Assembly: GCA_020048935.1 (NCBI GenBank)
Contig: JAIFLS010000192.1
Location: 1-23,291, forward strand
From: a bacterium
GTDB taxonomy: Bacteria; Verrucomicrobiota; Kiritimatiellia; UBA8416
Reading direction: 5' to 3'
Length of the DNA: 23,291 bases
This document shows positions 15,661 to 23,288 of this stretch, one piece after another. The translations under genes were made by a program, and so were the position numbers. The notes under the pieces are model-generated. The model searched no databases, had not been told where the DNA came from, and was given only the letters and a program-made list of their open reading frames with translations. Every line of letters starts with the position of its first letter. Within the stretch, counting starts at the first letter, position 1.

Positions 15661-17160
15661 TTAACTGTTATCGAGGGGCAATTCATCACCCGAATCCGTA
15701 TAGCCTGGCAGATCCAGCTTGAAGTCCGGACGGTCCTGGATGATCAGGCCTGCATCCGGATTCAGCGACACCTCGGTAGGCGGATAGACCTTCCACGTGT
15801 CGCCCTCGAATGCTCCGGTCTCGCCCGCCTGAGCCAGCCACTTGATGATCTGCTGACGCAGGTCCTTGACAACCGCCCGCGTGGACGGTGAGCCGCAACG
15901 ATTGCGCGTCTCGCCGGGATCCATCAGCCGGTCAAAGAGGAATTCGCGATTGTCGGGCGCGCTGTAGGCGTACTTCCAGCGACGGGTCACCATGGTGTAG
16001 ATCGCCGTGGCCCCTGTGCGATATTGCGAGAAGACGGCCTCGCGACCGGACGTGCCATCCAGCAGGGAGGAAAGGTCCACCCCGTCCAGCGCCAGCCCGT
16101 CAGTGTCGCAGCCGGCAGCGGCCAGCACCGTCGGCATGATGTCCACCAGATTGGCGGGCGCATCACAGCGCACGCCGCCCTCGAAGCGCCCCGGCATCCA
16201 GGCCAGCAGGGGCACGCGCGCGCAACTGTCGTGCATCGACCGTTTGCCGAAGCAGTTGTAGTCGCCCAGATGCTCGCCGTGATCGGCCGTCAGCAGCACC
16301 AGCGTATTCCCGAGTTGCCCGGTCCTCTCCAGCGCCTCGAGCGTTCGACCCACCTGGTAATCGACGAAGGAGATGCAGGCGTAGTAATGCGCCTTCATGT
16401 TGCGCAGCAGGTTGTTGTCGATCCCCTGGTCACGGTACTTGTAGCGGTTCTGCATGCGGTTGACATAGGTCTGCAGACTCTCGACGTCCGCCGGCACGTT
16501 CGGCAACGGCATATCAAAGGCACGGTAAAGCTTGTGCCACGGCACCGGCGGCGCAAATGGCGGATGCGGATGAACATAGCTGGAGAACAGGAACCAGGGC
16601 TGCACACTGCCCTTCTGCGCCTCGACAAAGGCGACGGTGCGGTCTCCAACCCACTGGGTCGGGTGCAGCCGTTGCGGCATCTGGGAGACCTGCGGCACGT
16701 AGTACATCTCGCCGCGCACGGCATGGGGCTCTGGCAGCTCGCCCCAGCCCTCGGCCTCCAGGAACCGGGTGTAGTCGTCGCTGGCGCGCCGCGGCACCTC
16801 CTCCTGGATCTCGCGCGACTGGAAACCGCGCAGCGCCTTCGGATCGCGCGTGAAGTGGCATTTGCCGATTCCATGCGTGCGATAGCCCGCATCGGCCAGC
16901 ACCTGCATGAAGGACGGGCGATCCTCCGGCATCGCCCAGGCATTGTCATAGCAGCCGGTACGCGCCGGGTACTGCCCGTAATGCATACAGCAGCGCGCCG
17001 GCACGCAGACCGGCGACGGTGAATAGGCGCTCGTGAAGGCCACACCCTGCCCGCAGATACGGTCGAAAGCCGGTGTCTTGATCACCGGGTTCCCTAGCGC
17101 GGCAATCGTGTCAAACCGCTGCTGATCCGTGAACAACAGAAGAATATTCGGTTGCTTCAT
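15661..17160 (-). CDS. Cytoplasmic sulfatase, Cys-type
   Basis: A 499-residue type I (S1 family) sulfatase that removes sulfate from an organic ester. The maturation signature CVPAR is at 52-56; Cys52 would be converted to formylglycine by an anaerobic-type or other maturase, which is not in the window. Further active-site residues are visible: Asp12 in FTDQQR, Lys100 in GIGKCHF, His197/His199 in HPHPPF, Asp293-His294 in LTADHGEH, and Lys306 in FGKRSM. No signal peptide precedes the first beta strand, so the enzyme appears cytoplasmic, which is less common in sulfatase-rich PVC bacteria. The ATG at 17160 has GGAG (17167-17170) six bases upstream. An ATG at 17172 is the alternative. The sulfate ester it acts on is unknown; choline-sulfatase-like and sulfoglycan-type enzymes both start with this TDQQR pattern. 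Confidence 0.94.
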   Translation of the reverse strand: MKQPNILLLFTDQQRFDTIAALGNPVIKTPAFDRICGQGVAFTSAYSPSPVCVPARCCMHYGQYPARTGCYDNAWAMPEDRPSFMQVLADAGYRTHGIGKCHFTRDPKALRGFQSREIQEEVPRRASDDYTRFLEAEGWGELPEPHAVRGEMYYVPQVSQMPQRLHPTQWVGDRTVAFVEAQKGSVQPWFLFSSYVHPHPPFAPPVPWHKLYRAFDMPLPNVPADVESLQTYVNRMQNRYKYRDQGIDNNLLRNMKAHYYACISFVDYQVGRTLEALERTGQLGNTLVLLTADHGEHLGDYNCFGKRSMHDSCARVPLLAWMPGRFEGGVRCDAPANLVDIMPTVLAAAGCDTDGLALDGVDLSSLLDGTSGREAVFSQYRTGATAIYTMVTRRWKYAYSAPDNREFLFDRLMDPGETRNRCGSPSTRAVVKDLRQQIIKWLAQAGETGAFEGDTWKVYPPTEVSLNPDAGLIIQDRPDFKLDLPGYTDSGDELPLDNS

Positions 17161-17234
17161 AAAAATCTCCATTGCACGTTAAAGGTTGCCGCTTGCCGTT
17201 TCGTGATTCCTTGTTGTTCTCTCAATAACTGTAG

Positions 17235-17248
17235 CTTGTTTATAACTT
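17235..17248 (-). promoter_or_regulatory. AT-rich 14-bp box upstream of the sulfatase
   Basis: It is identical on the minus strand to the 14-mer 14 bp before the GH31 start (AAGTTATAAACAAG). It lies 74 bp before the sulfatase start codon and directly abuts repeat B copy 2. TATAAA could be a -10. Confidence 0.3.
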
Positions 17249-17343
17249 CAATTCATTTCAACGCCCAACAACCAACATCCAACGCCCAACAATCCAAGGA
17301 AATGCTCCCCAACTTGGACGTTGGTTGTTGGTTGTTGGATGTT
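17249..17343. repeat. Dispersed heptamer hairpin repeat B, copy 2
   Basis: Left-arm units from 17259 are AACGCCC, AACAACC, AACATCC and AACGCCC, then a slipped AACAATCC. The right arm (17313-17343) is the complementary GTTGGTT/GTTGGAT series. The loop, left flank CAATTCATTTC and right flank AGTTACCC (about 17362) match copy 1. It lies between the M24 peptidase stop and the sulfatase start; nothing else coding is seen in this 273-bp gap. Confidence 0.88.
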
Positions 17344-17433
17344 CGATTCGATTTTTCTCCAGTTACCCATTCATTTTCGCCCGGTGCCCCGGGTGGTTGG
17401 CTTACCTGTTCGTCGGTCTTAAGCATTCCGCAT

Positions 17434-18789
17434 TCACACGTTCCTCATTCGCATCGCCGCCTCGATCTCGGCAATCTCGAAGGGAGCCGCGCCGGTCAGC
17501 CGCTCGCAGCCATCGGGCGTGATCACGATCGTGTCCTCGACCCGGATATACTGGTGCTCGGGCTTGCACCAGACCATCGGGTCGAGCGCGCACACGAAGC
17601 CAACCTGCAAAGGCTGGGTTTTCCAGGCCGGATTCATGGCATCGTGAACGCTGAGTCCGACGCCATGGTTCAGATAGCCCACGCCAGCGGCGGCCATCTG
17701 GTCCAGCAGCGCGGTCTGATCCCCGAACGGCGATGCCGGATCCTTGCACTGCCGCGCCATGCGCCGGAGCGCCTCGGCATAGATCTCCAGCGCCAGTGCC
17801 CCCGGACGGATCAGGTCCAGCAGCGTGTTGTGGTAGGCGGCGATAAAGCCGTAGACGCGCCGGTGCCAATCGCTGAAAACCCCATTGACCGGCCAGATGC
17901 GGGCGATGTCGCTGGCGTAGTGCCGCAGGTCCGGCCCGCAATCCATCAGCACCACATCCCCGTCGCGCATCGTCGCGTTGTTGCGATGATAATGCCCGTT
18001 CCAGTTATTCTGCCCGCTGGCGGCGATCACCCCGTAACCAAGACCGCAGTGCCCCTGGTCACGGAAGACAAACTCGGCAATCGCCTGGAGGTGCGTCTCA
18101 GTCACGCCCGGACGCGTCGCCTTCATGGATTCGACCATGACCGCCGCCGAGAGCTGACCCGCCTGCCGCAGCACCTCGATCTCCGCCGGACTCTTGATCG
18201 TGCGCATGTCGGAAACCAGTGGGCAGGCATCGGCAATCTCGATCGCCGGGAAGCGCTCCTTGAGCAACCGGATCAGGCGCTTGTGGCGCGGTTCCGCCTG
18301 GTCCCATTCTTCCTCCTCCCGGCGCTTGGCGCAACCATTCGCGCCGAAGCGGGTCACGCCGCCGCCCTCCACTTCCGCGTGCGGGACATAAAGCAGGGAA
18401 ACCGCCACCAGCGCGGCGGTCAGCTCCGACGAAGGGAATACCCCGTCGAGCTGGAGGCGCTGCCGGATCATATCCGCATCCTCGAACCCCAGCTTGTCCT
18501 CGGGCTCGCCCTCCATCTTGTCGCGCGAGGGGAGGAAAAGCCGTGTGCGTCCATCCTTGCCGTCGATCAACAGGTAGGAATGAACCGTTTCCAAACCGCA
18601 GAAATAATAGAAATTGGCATCCTGTACCGGTACATCACCCGGCACCGGGGGTGCGCTGGCAACCAGCAGATGCGCCTTGGGACCGATCCTGCCGGCTATC
18701 GTGCGACGACGCGCCGCCAGCTCTCCGGCGGTGAAATCCCGGCTGAAGAGAAGATCAAGACCACTGATATCGTGAATGAGATTAGCCAT
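17434..18789 (-). CDS. M24B metallopeptidase, Xaa-Pro aminopeptidase-like
   Basis: A 451-residue cytoplasmic peptidase expected to remove N-terminal residues preceding proline. The N-terminal creatinase-like domain (about 1-190) contains the PVPGDVPVQDANFYYFCGLE segment typical of PepP. The pita-bread catalytic domain supplies metal ligands Asp283 (LMDCGPD), Asp294 (YASDIAR), His375 (LNHGVGLSVHD) and Glu418 (RVEDT). The fourth ligand position, Glu in E. coli PepP (VEPG), reads ALDPM here, giving Asp403. This is conservative and may mark a subfamily. The ATG at 18789 has GGAG (18796-18799) six bases upstream. It is the first gene of the long minus-strand series but is separated from the sulfatase by repeat B, so co-transcription is uncertain. 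Confidence 0.92.
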   Translation of the reverse strand: MANLIHDISGLDLLFSRDFTAGELAARRRTIAGRIGPKAHLLVASAPPVPGDVPVQDANFYYFCGLETVHSYLLIDGKDGRTRLFLPSRDKMEGEPEDKLGFEDADMIRQRLQLDGVFPSSELTAALVAVSLLYVPHAEVEGGGVTRFGANGCAKRREEEEWDQAEPRHKRLIRLLKERFPAIEIADACPLVSDMRTIKSPAEIEVLRQAGQLSAAVMVESMKATRPGVTETHLQAIAEFVFRDQGHCGLGYGVIAASGQNNWNGHYHRNNATMRDGDVVLMDCGPDLRHYASDIARIWPVNGVFSDWHRRVYGFIAAYHNTLLDLIRPGALALEIYAEALRRMARQCKDPASPFGDQTALLDQMAAAGVGYLNHGVGLSVHDAMNPAWKTQPLQVGFVCALDPMVWCKPEHQYIRVEDTIVITPDGCERLTGAAPFEIAEIEAAMRMRNV

Positions 18790-18938
18790 TTTGCACTCCG
18801 TGTTTGAAACGAAAGCATCGCATATTCGCAGCGCAACAGCAACACGTGATTACGACAACTGGAAGCTAGGATTGCGACAGGCAGAAAACAACGGATTGGG
18901 ATGCCTGGTTTTCGGGAAAAATCTTTTTCTGGGGGTTG

Positions 18939-18967
18939 TTGACAACGTTTTGGCTCGATAGATTTAT
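18939..18967 (+). promoter_or_regulatory. Candidate promoter for the 199-aa protein and mscS-like pair
   Basis: A perfect TTGACA at 18939-18944 is followed 17 bp later by a poor -10 (ATTTAT, 18962-18967). It lies in the 248-bp divergent gap between the peptidase and the small exported protein. The -35 is embedded in the partial palindrome GTTGTTGACAAC. Confidence 0.3.
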
Positions 18968-19037
18968 GCACGTATCGGGAATGTGGTTTAGTCTAATAGG
19001 TTGTTTCGAGTGTCTGATTGCGTCGGGGGGTATTCTT

Positions 19038-19637
19038 ATGAAAACGAGAGAAAAAACAAAATGGATAGGGTTGGTGTTGCTGATGTCGCTGGCTTTGGAA
19101 CCGCTGGCCTTGGGTGACGACAAGGCGGTTTCAGATCCTGTTAGCGAATGGCAGGAAGCGGCGTTCAATTACGAGTATGCGGCCGACGCACAGGAGTCGG
19201 CGGCTGAATCGGTTCTGGAGCAAGCCGACGATGTGCGCAATACGTTTCAGGAGGATGTTGCCAAGACCCGTCGCAACAAGGTTCAATCGGGAAATCTGCA
19301 GTTGCGTGCGGCGGATTTGATACTGGCCGCCTCGACTAATCTTGATAATGCGGCGCGTGTATGGCGCCAGGCGGCGTCGGTAACCGGGCGCGAAACGGCT
19401 GCCGGCCAGTATTTTGTGGCCGCCGGGCAGGCGGCCACCACGAAATCCATGGGTTTCGTGCGCCGGTCGGTCGATCTGTGCGAGCAGGCGGCCGTCGTCT
19501 TCGCGGAGGAGGATGAATTCCTTAGCCAGGCGGGGGCGAACCAGAAGGCCGCCGGCTTGCGGGAGCGACTGGCCAAGCGCAAGGCTCCCTTTCAAGAGGT
19601 AGGAAAGCAAGATGGATCTAAAGCTGATATTCCGTGA
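19038..19637 (+). CDS. Small exported alanine-rich helical protein
   Basis: A 199-residue protein I do not recognise. Residues 1-26 form a signal peptide (charged MKTREKTK, hydrophobic WIGLVLLMSLAL, cleavage near ALG). The mature part is Ala/Glu/Gln/Arg-rich with long amphipathic helices, for example FNYEYAADAQESAAES and TAAGQYFVAAGQAA, and resembles a tetratricopeptide-like or helical-bundle periplasmic protein. The ATG at 19038 has a G-run (19025-19030) seven bases upstream and starts the signal peptide. The frame opens earlier, at 18936, but that stretch is not protein-like. Its last 26 bases overlap the start of the MscS-type gene in another frame, implying translational coupling. A role as an envelope partner of the channel is inference only. 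Confidence 0.82.
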   Translation: MKTREKTKWIGLVLLMSLALEPLALGDDKAVSDPVSEWQEAAFNYEYAADAQESAAESVLEQADDVRNTFQEDVAKTRRNKVQSGNLQLRAADLILAASTNLDNAARVWRQAASVTGRETAAGQYFVAAGQAATTKSMGFVRRSVDLCEQAAVVFAEEDEFLSQAGANQKAAGLRERLAKRKAPFQEVGKQDGSKADIP

Positions 19638-20721
19638 TGCGGGGCAATGGGTGCTTGCCGACGGGTTGCGCATGCTGCTGATCATCGTGGGGGCGGCGGT
19701 AGCCATCAAGCTTGCTCGGTTCCTGGTCGAGAATCTCATGGGCCGGGTCGCGCGCTGCCAGCAAGGAAAAGTCAAGACGGAAAAGCTCACGCCTGTGCTT
19801 CTCTATCTGGTTCGCATCGCGGTCCTGCTGCTGGCATTCGTTTTCCTGCTGGATATGCTCGGGGTGGATTGGCCGGCCTTCCTGCAGACGCCGGTCGGCA
19901 TGTGGCTGGTCGGTAGCGGTCTCAAAATCCTGCTGGTGCTGGCGGTCACGTCTGTGCTGGTCAAGCTGCTTGCGCTGCTGGTCGACCACCTGTTCTCACA
20001 CCTGGGCAGGAACCAGGATGACGAGATGGTCAAGCGAGCCGACACGCTCAAGGGCGTGGTCCGCAGTGTCATCACAATCGCCTTGGTCACCATTGCCCTG
20101 ATGATGGTCCTTGGGAACCTGGGCCTGGATATCGGGCCGATCCTGGCGAGCGCCGGGGTGCAGTTGGTGCGCGATGTCATCAACGGTTTCTTTATCCTGA
20201 TGGACGACCAGATCCGGGTCGGCGACGTGGTCAGCATTGCTGGCCAGAGCGGCATGGTCGAGAGCGTCAACCTGCGCCTGACCAGGCTGCGCGACCTTTC
20301 GGGCAATGTCCATTATGTGCGTAATGGCGAGATCACGGTCGTGACGAACATGACCAAGGAATATTCGCACTATGTCTTCGATGTCGGTGTCGCCTACCGG
20401 GAGAATGTCGATGAGGTGATTGCCGTGCTCCGGCAGATCGACGAGGAGATGCGGCTTGATGAGGAATTCGGCAAGGATATCCTCGAACCGCTGGAGATCC
20501 TGGGGCTCGACCGGTTTGCCGATTCGGCGGTGATCATCCGCGTGCGCACCAAGACCAGACCGGGCCGCCAGTGGGAGGTCGGGCGCGAGTTCAACCGGCG
20601 GATGAAGAAACGCTTCGACGAGCTGGGGATAGAGATCCCGTTCCCGCATGTCACGCTCTACATGGGGCAGGACAAGGATGGCAGTGCCCCCGCGATGAAT
20701 GTCCGCACGTCCGCCAAGTGA
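19612..20721 (+). CDS. MscS-family mechanosensitive channel with shortened pore-helix region
   Basis: A 369-residue inner-membrane protein of the small-conductance mechanosensitive channel family, which releases osmolytes on hypo-osmotic shock. Hydrophobic segments lie at about 20-38, 61-85, 98-127 and 150-172. The family beta domain follows the membrane region: FFILMDDQIRVGDVV at 193-207, then GMVESVNLRLTRLRD and HYVRNGE. The cytoplasmic alpha/beta cage is at about 250-355. In most homologues ILASAG is followed by a Gly/Ala-rich stretch ending in GFGAQ before LVRDVINGFF. Here ILASAGV (177-183) runs straight into QLVRDVINGFF, so about 10-12 residues of pore helix are missing without a frameshift. 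The ATG at 19612 has AGGAAA upstream and overlaps the preceding gene by 26 bp. It converges with the sigma-54 regulator across 18 bp. Confidence 0.9.
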   Translation: MDLKLIFRDAGQWVLADGLRMLLIIVGAAVAIKLARFLVENLMGRVARCQQGKVKTEKLTPVLLYLVRIAVLLLAFVFLLDMLGVDWPAFLQTPVGMWLVGSGLKILLVLAVTSVLVKLLALLVDHLFSHLGRNQDDEMVKRADTLKGVVRSVITIALVTIALMMVLGNLGLDIGPILASAGVQLVRDVINGFFILMDDQIRVGDVVSIAGQSGMVESVNLRLTRLRDLSGNVHYVRNGEITVVTNMTKEYSHYVFDVGVAYRENVDEVIAVLRQIDEEMRLDEEFGKDILEPLEILGLDRFADSAVIIRVRTKTRPGRQWEVGREFNRRMKKRFDELGIEIPFPHVTLYMGQDKDGSAPAMNVRTSAK

Positions 20722-20739
20722 AGAACGAGGCGTGATGCC

Positions 20740-22182
20740 TCAGGCCCCGCGCTTGAGCATGCGCCAGATCGTGGTGCGGTCGACGCCGAGGCGGCGGGCG
20801 GTCTCGGCCCGGTTGCCGTGGCATTCCGCGAGCGTGTCGAGCAGCGTCTGGCGGGTCACGCGCGTGCTTGGCCCGGCGGGCTCTGCCATCCGTCGCGGCC
20901 CGGCCCCGGCCTGGTCGCATTCGCGCTGGCGCTGGCGCGCAAAACGGATCTCGTCGGGCAGGTCATCGAGCAAGATGTTGTCCCCCTGGCAGGTCACGAA
21001 GGCGTGCTCGATCGCGTTTTCCAATTGCCGGACATTCCCCGGCCAGCAGTAATCCAGCAGGCATTGCCTGGTCTCCGGCGAGAGCTGGCGGATCGCCTTG
21101 CCGGTGCGGCGGTTGAGCTGCGCGACAAAAGCCTCGCACAAGCGCGGGATGTCGGCCTTGTGTTCGCGCAGCGCCGGCAGGTTGATCGCGTAGACGCGGA
21201 TGCGGTAATAGAAATCCTCGCGGAACAGCCCCTCCTCGACCCGCTCGCGCAGGTTGCGGTGCGTCGCGGCAACGAAACGCACATTGGCCTTGCGCGTGAC
21301 GGCATCGCCCACCCGCTCGTATGCATGTTCCTGCAGCACACGCAGCAGCTTGAGCTGGATCAGCGGGCTGATATCGCCGATCTCATCCAGGAAAAGGGTG
21401 CCGCCCTCGGCCGCCTCGATGCGCCCTGGCGAGTCCTTGACCGCCCCGGTAAACGCGCCTTTCACATGTCCGAAAAGCTCGCTTTCGAGCAGGTTTTCGG
21501 ACAAGGCTGAGCAGTTGACCCGGACCAGCGGCTTGTCGCGACGGTCGCTGAGCGTGTGCAGAGCCTCGGCAGCCAGTTCCTTGCCGGTTCCGGTCTCGCC
21601 GGTGATCAGCACGGTCACGTCCGATTGCGCGGCCAGCCGGATCCGGTGGTAGACCGCCTGCATGACCGGGTCCGCCCCGACTAGGCGTCCGGGGGGCTGC
21701 TTGTCGCCATCGCCAGGGAAAACGCAGGCCAGTTGCGCTTCGAGCCGTCGCAGAGGGCGCAGATCCACCAGCACCAGCAGGATGCCAACCGCGCTTCCAT
21801 CCGGCCCGGCAAGCACGCGCCCGTATTTGCGGATCGTGACCGTCTCGCCTTGCCGGGTCTGCAGCGTGCATTCGATCTCGCGGATGCGCTCCGGATCAGG
21901 CCTGCCCGCGGTCAGGCAGCGGCGTTCCTGCTCGAGCAGTTCGCCCGAATCCCCGTCTCGGAAGTCCAGCAGCGTGTAGGGCTTGCCGAGTACCTCCTGC
22001 TGGCCATACCCCGTCAAGCGTTCCATGGCCTTGTTCCAGCGCCGGATACGGCAGCCCCCGTCCAGCACGATCAACCCGTCGGGGATCGTGTCGATCACCA
22101 GGTCCGCACTGATCTCGACCGTCCCCAAAGCGGTTTCGCCGGCTGTATGCTGCTGCTGCATGCGGATGTTTCTACTCGGCAT
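20740..22182 (-). CDS. Sigma-54-dependent transcriptional activator, PAS-AAA+-Fis
   Basis: An enhancer-binding activator of about 480 residues that drives RNA polymerase-sigma-54 open-complex formation. Residue numbers here count from an upstream TTG at 22197; subtract 5 for the ATG at 22182. A PAS sensor domain spans about 32-150 (DTIPDGLIVLDGGCRIRRWN). The AAA+ domain has Walker A GETGTGKE at 200-207, the sigma-54 contact loop GAFTGA at 247-252 and Walker B GGTLFLDE at 265-272. A Fis-type helix-turn-helix ends the protein (AETARRLGVDRTTIWRMLKRG). No receiver domain or adjacent histidine kinase is present, so it probably senses a ligand or redox state through PAS. The start is uncertain: TTG 22197, ATG 22182 and ATG 22161 are all possible, and none has a strong ribosome site. 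The barrel-like gene upstream is 51 bp away on the same strand. Confidence 0.93.
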   Translation of the reverse strand: MPSRNIRMQQQHTAGETALGTVEISADLVIDTIPDGLIVLDGGCRIRRWNKAMERLTGYGQQEVLGKPYTLLDFRDGDSGELLEQERRCLTAGRPDPERIREIECTLQTRQGETVTIRKYGRVLAGPDGSAVGILLVLVDLRPLRRLEAQLACVFPGDGDKQPPGRLVGADPVMQAVYHRIRLAAQSDVTVLITGETGTGKELAAEALHTLSDRRDKPLVRVNCSALSENLLESELFGHVKGAFTGAVKDSPGRIEAAEGGTLFLDEIGDISPLIQLKLLRVLQEHAYERVGDAVTRKANVRFVAATHRNLRERVEEGLFREDFYYRIRVYAINLPALREHKADIPRLCEAFVAQLNRRTGKAIRQLSPETRQCLLDYCWPGNVRQLENAIEHAFVTCQGDNILLDDLPDEIRFARQRQRECDQAGAGPRRMAEPAGPSTRVTRQTLLDTLAECHGNRAETARRLGVDRTTIWRMLKRGA

Positions 22183-22199
22183 GGCCCGCGCTTGCAAGC

Positions 22200-22220
22200 C
22201 GGAAACGCAAACGGTTTCCG
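22200..22220. promoter_or_regulatory. Perfect 7-bp inverted repeat upstream of the sigma-54 activator
   Basis: CGGAAAC (22200-22206) and GTTTCCG (22214-22220) flank a 7-bp spacer, just before the activator start and after the stop of the upstream gene. No T-run follows on the minus strand, so an operator is as likely as a transcript-end hairpin. A 10-bp palindrome GCTTGCAAGC (22190-22199) adjoins it. Confidence 0.4.
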
Positions 22221-22233
22221 TCGCCGAACGGTG

Positions 22234-23217
22234 TCAATCACTGCTGAAAAGGATCTCCATCATGACGCCGACAATCGGATTGGGCTCATAATCCTCCGCC
22301 TGCGGGAACTCCAAGGCCGACATCAGTTCCATGAACAGCCAGTCCCAGTGGACACGCTGCCTATAGACCGCTCCGACGGTGTACTTGGCTTCGTGCGTAT
22401 GCGGCGTCTCCGGCCAGTTTCCCGAGGTGTATAGCCGGTAGGCCCGCCGTTTGCTTATCTCGTAGGCCAGCGCAAACGTCTGCTTGAGCGTCACCCCGCT
22501 GTATAGCTCTTCCCAGGTCATGCCACTGGAGCTGCGGAAATACCATTCCCCCACGGGGCGGGTAAGACGCACGTCGGTGGTCAGGCGCCAGCCGTCATCC
22601 GTCAGCCAGTAGACGGTTTCCGAGAGGCGCGTCTCCCAGCATTGGACTGGCAGGGTCAGGCGCCAGCGACCGCGTCCGAACATCTGGTAGGGACTGCCTG
22701 TTCGAATCCCCACATCCCCGCTCAGGCGGATTTTTTCGCCTTCCGAAAAGATGTAGCGCAAGGCGGCATCCGGGCGTGTTTCCTGGACGGCATCAATGAC
22801 CGACTGCTCGTTGCCGGGGTCATCAACCTCCACAATATCATCCAGCACGATCTGTAAACGCTCTTCCAAACGCGGCATCACCAGGCGAAGCCGCACGTCG
22901 CTAACCAGCGAGAGATCCTCGTCACCGGCGTAACGCAAGCCGATCCCCAGCAGCAGGCTGGATCGGCAGTTGTCCTCCACCAGCCGGTCATCACCGAAAA
23001 AGCGATCCAGCCGTTCAATCTCGTCGGCTAACAGCTCGGAATAAAACTGGTGGCGGGCATCCCAATGCTCGGCCTCCCTCAGCCGCCGCAGTCGCGAATA
23101 CGGTGACTCCGTTTCCTCCGTGTCGCTGGCCGGCCTGTCGGGCACGCATTCGCCGCCTGCGACGTTCAAGGCTCCCGCCAGAACAAGCAGGGCGATAAGA
23201 TTCGTCCTGGATGTCAT
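22234..23217 (-). CDS. Exported outer-membrane barrel-like protein of unknown function
   Basis: A 327-residue protein with a signal peptide at about 1-22 (hydrophobic NLIALLVLAGALNVA). The mature part has alternating beta-strand patterns rich in Arg, Trp and Tyr, for example SDVRLRLVMPRLEERLQIVL, RGRWRLTLPVQCWETRLSE, VYWLTDDGWRLTTDVRLTR and AVYRQRVHWDWLFMELMSALEF. This resembles an uncharacterised family I remember from proteobacterial envelopes, with the same order of DVRLR, WYTDDG and DWLFLE blocks. A typical outer-membrane C-terminal Phe is present but followed by SSD. I start at the ATG 23217; the GTG at 23220 is adjacent. The ribosome site is weak. It may share a transcript with the sigma-54 activator 51 bp downstream. 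Confidence 0.75.
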   Translation of the reverse strand: MTSRTNLIALLVLAGALNVAGGECVPDRPASDTEETESPYSRLRRLREAEHWDARHQFYSELLADEIERLDRFFGDDRLVEDNCRSSLLLGIGLRYAGDEDLSLVSDVRLRLVMPRLEERLQIVLDDIVEVDDPGNEQSVIDAVQETRPDAALRYIFSEGEKIRLSGDVGIRTGSPYQMFGRGRWRLTLPVQCWETRLSETVYWLTDDGWRLTTDVRLTRPVGEWYFRSSSGMTWEELYSGVTLKQTFALAYEISKRRAYRLYTSGNWPETPHTHEAKYTVGAVYRQRVHWDWLFMELMSALEFPQAEDYEPNPIVGVMMEILFSSD

Positions 23218-23259
23218 CACGATCGCGGGCCGCTTTCCGTCGCTTCTTTCATGCGTCGT

Positions 23260-23288
23260 AGAGTAATCGTGAGCCGCCAGGTTGTCAA
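23260..23288 (-). promoter_or_regulatory. Candidate sigma-70 promoter for the barrel-like gene
   Basis: On the minus strand a perfect TTGACA (23283-23288) is followed after exactly 17 bp by TACTCT (23260-23265), which keeps the three strongest -10 positions. Transcription would begin about 35 bp before the start codon. Confidence 0.5.

Noticed and set aside
17152..18807. 551-codon plus-strand open frame
   Set aside because: It is antisense to the M24 peptidase and its N-terminal part is a translation of repeat B (NAQQPTSNAQQ). No domain or ribosome site supports it.
18936..19037. N-terminal extension of the 199-residue exported protein
   Set aside because: The extension places a second hydrophobic, non-conserved-looking stretch ahead of a proper signal peptide. 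The ATG at 19038 has the better ribosome site, and the extension overlaps the candidate promoter.
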